NCBI GenBank assembly: GCA_937139155.1
Contig: CAKZPI010000026.1
Span: 58,388-122,387 of the forward strand
DNA from: an uncultured Flavobacteriales bacterium
GTDB taxonomy: Bacteria; Bacteroidota; Bacteroidia; Flavobacteriales; JBLHRE01
Length of the DNA stretch: 64,000 nt
Reading direction: 5' to 3'
The first letter of the stretch is position 1; the number at the start of each line of letters is the position of its first letter. The notes beneath the pieces are model-generated. The model was given only the letters and a program-made list of their open reading frames with translations. It was not told the DNA's origin and did not search any database. Made by a program: the position numbers and the translations under genes. Below are positions 63,266 through 64,000 of the stretch, one piece after another.

Positions 63266-63804
63266 ACCTCTTTAGAACCCATAAGTAATACACTATGATT
63301 ATCTTCTTGCCAATCTACGCTCACCCGTTCAGAAGCCACAGAATCCACTTTATGTCCTACGTAATTGGGTTGAATGGGCAGGTGTCTGCTGAGTCGGCGG
63401 TCAATCAAGACACAAAGTTCAACAGAGCTTGGTCTTCCAAAAGACTGAAGGGCATCCAAGGCAGATCGAATGCTTCTTCCGGTAAATAATACATCGTCAA
63501 TAAGCACCACCTTTTTACCTTCAACCAAGAAATTCATTTGAGTTTGACTGGGTTTTAGCAGGCCTTCTCTCCGTCTAAAATCATCTCGAAAAAAAGTAAT
63601 GTCTAATTGCCCATACTTGAGATTATCCATGTGATAATTCTCTTTCAGCACTTGAACCAATTGATTTCCAAAGGCTGTTCCTCGTGGCTGAAGGGCCACC
63701 AAAACAGTATCCTCAAAATTTCTATGGTTTTCAATCAATTCGCAACACAACCTATTTAAGGTTATGGATATGGCTCGGTGATTAAGAAGTAGTTTTGGCT
63801 CCAT
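63262..63804 (-). CDS. pyrR: PyrR-type phosphoribosyltransferase (pyr regulator/UPRTase)
   Basis: 180 residues. Type I PRTase fold with the PRPP motif VVLIDDVLFTGRSIRSALDAL near residue 95, and the N-terminal helical part LNRLCCELIENHRNFEDTVLV. In Gram-positives PyrR binds pyr mRNA to control attenuation; in Bacteroidota it may act only as UPRTase or in control. A perfect -7 box lies upstream. No PyrR-type RNA hairpin was recognised in the short leader. Confidence 0.94.
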   Translation of the reverse strand: MEPKLLLNHRAISITLNRLCCELIENHRNFEDTVLVALQPRGTAFGNQLVQVLKENYHMDNLKYGQLDITFFRDDFRRREGLLKPSQTQMNFLVEGKKVVLIDDVLFTGRSIRSALDALQSFGRPSSVELCVLIDRRLSRHLPIQPNYVGHKVDSVASERVSVDWQEDNHSVLLMGSKEV

Positions 63805-63812
63805 TCAGGAAA

Positions 63813-63820
63813 CAAATATA
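63813..63820 (-). promoter_or_regulatory. -7 box of pyrR-pyrB
   Basis: TATATTTG on the minus strand, 8 nt before the ATG at 63804; it leaves a very short leader, too short for a PyrR-controlled attenuator. Confidence 0.65.
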
Positions 63821-63878
63821 AGGCAGTGGTTCATTCTGCCTACTCTGAATTGAAAATTATTCTTGTTTGGGAAAAGAA

Positions 63879-64000
63879 TTAAAGTTGAGGCCCTGAATAA
63901 TTTCCAATAACCTGAGCATTGGCACCCAGGGAAATTTTATTTTCTACGGTTAGGGTATTGTTGTTTCCTATGAACTCTATGGTTCCCTCCAGAATTAGTT
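63879..64000 (-). CDS. C-terminus of an unidentified protein (5' end outside window)
   Basis: The last 39 codons of a leftward gene are visible, ending at a TAA (63879-63881). The peptide reads LILEGTIEFIGNNNTLTVEN then KISLGANAQVIGNYSGPQL, a beta-rich end with glycine/asparagine turns. Too little is visible for a family call. Confidence 0.6.
   Translation of the reverse strand, partial: LILEGTIEFIGNNNTLTVENKISLGANAQVIGNYSGPQL

Noticed and set aside
1..64000. tRNA, rRNA or riboswitch genes.
   Set aside because: No cloverleaf with the conserved TTC-loop GGTTCRA pattern and no rRNA-like block was recognised in the intergenic sequences read; a covariance-model search would be needed to exclude small RNAs.

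Overview
The window looks like a chromosomal segment of a Bacteroidota bacterium, most likely Flavobacteriales (Cryomorphaceae/Schleiferiaceae-like; the family is inference). The evidence is several proteins with type IX secretion C-terminal sorting domains, a PorV-like outer-membrane protein, Bacteroidota-only small families (DUF5606, DUF4332), and many promoters of the TAnnTTTG class without Shine-Dalgarno sites. Several of these -7 boxes lie exactly 4-5 nt before the start codon, so many mRNAs are probably leaderless.

Layout. 1-4.8 kb: an edge-truncated SpoIIM-like membrane protein divergent from an RDD protein, then a leftward block with an RluA-type pseudouridine synthase, panB and a coiled-coil secreted protein. 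4.8-7.9 kb: a lipoprotein and dnaK. 8.0-10.6 kb: a gene-poor island of degenerate 7-bp and 8-bp tandem repeats arranged in repeating modules. It surrounds a parDE toxin-antitoxin pair and has cut off a fic gene after about 37 codons. This is the most unusual part of the window. 10.6-38 kb: mostly housekeeping and envelope genes (CPBP protein, T9SS cargo, priA, pfkA, THUMP methyltransferase, Na+/solute symporter, ZIP transporter, peroxiredoxin, TlpA-like thioredoxin, nhaA, DoxX, DUF853 ATPase, exonuclease, response regulator, C1B peptidase, GT39, prfC, DUF1684 protein). 38-42.8 kb: a decayed accessory stretch with a PorV-like gene, an Rhs-core remnant interrupted by a 17-bp GC-rich palindromic insertion, a T9SS cargo gene and an orphan T9SS sorting domain. 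42.8-44.7 kb: an arsenic operon arsR-arsI-aquaglyceroporin-arsC. 45.3-51.05 kb: a leftward operon-like block (VOC, FkbM-like, mazG, oligopeptidase, DUF5606, TPR lipoprotein, def, ruvX). 51.2-59.8 kb: a rightward block (dapD, two glycosyltransferases, Sua5-type tRNA-modification enzyme, cca, pRiA4b-ORF3 family, ABC transporter, voltage-gated K+ channel, miaA). 59.8-64 kb: a leftward block (N-acetylglucosamine-kinase-like ATPase, ribonuclease Z, T9SS cargo, pyrB, pyrR, and the end of one more gene).

How genes work together. ArsC reduces arsenate, the aquaglyceroporin can let arsenite out, ArsI breaks C-As bonds of methylarsenite and ArsR senses As(III); no ArsB/Acr3 pump is present here. Sua5-type enzyme, cca and miaA all act on tRNA. 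pyrR and pyrB overlap and form a pyrimidine unit. No rRNA, tRNA, CRISPR array or intact transposase was found. Four convergent gene pairs share a palindromic 4-nt stop (TTAA or CTAG), which shows how tightly the non-accessory DNA is packed.
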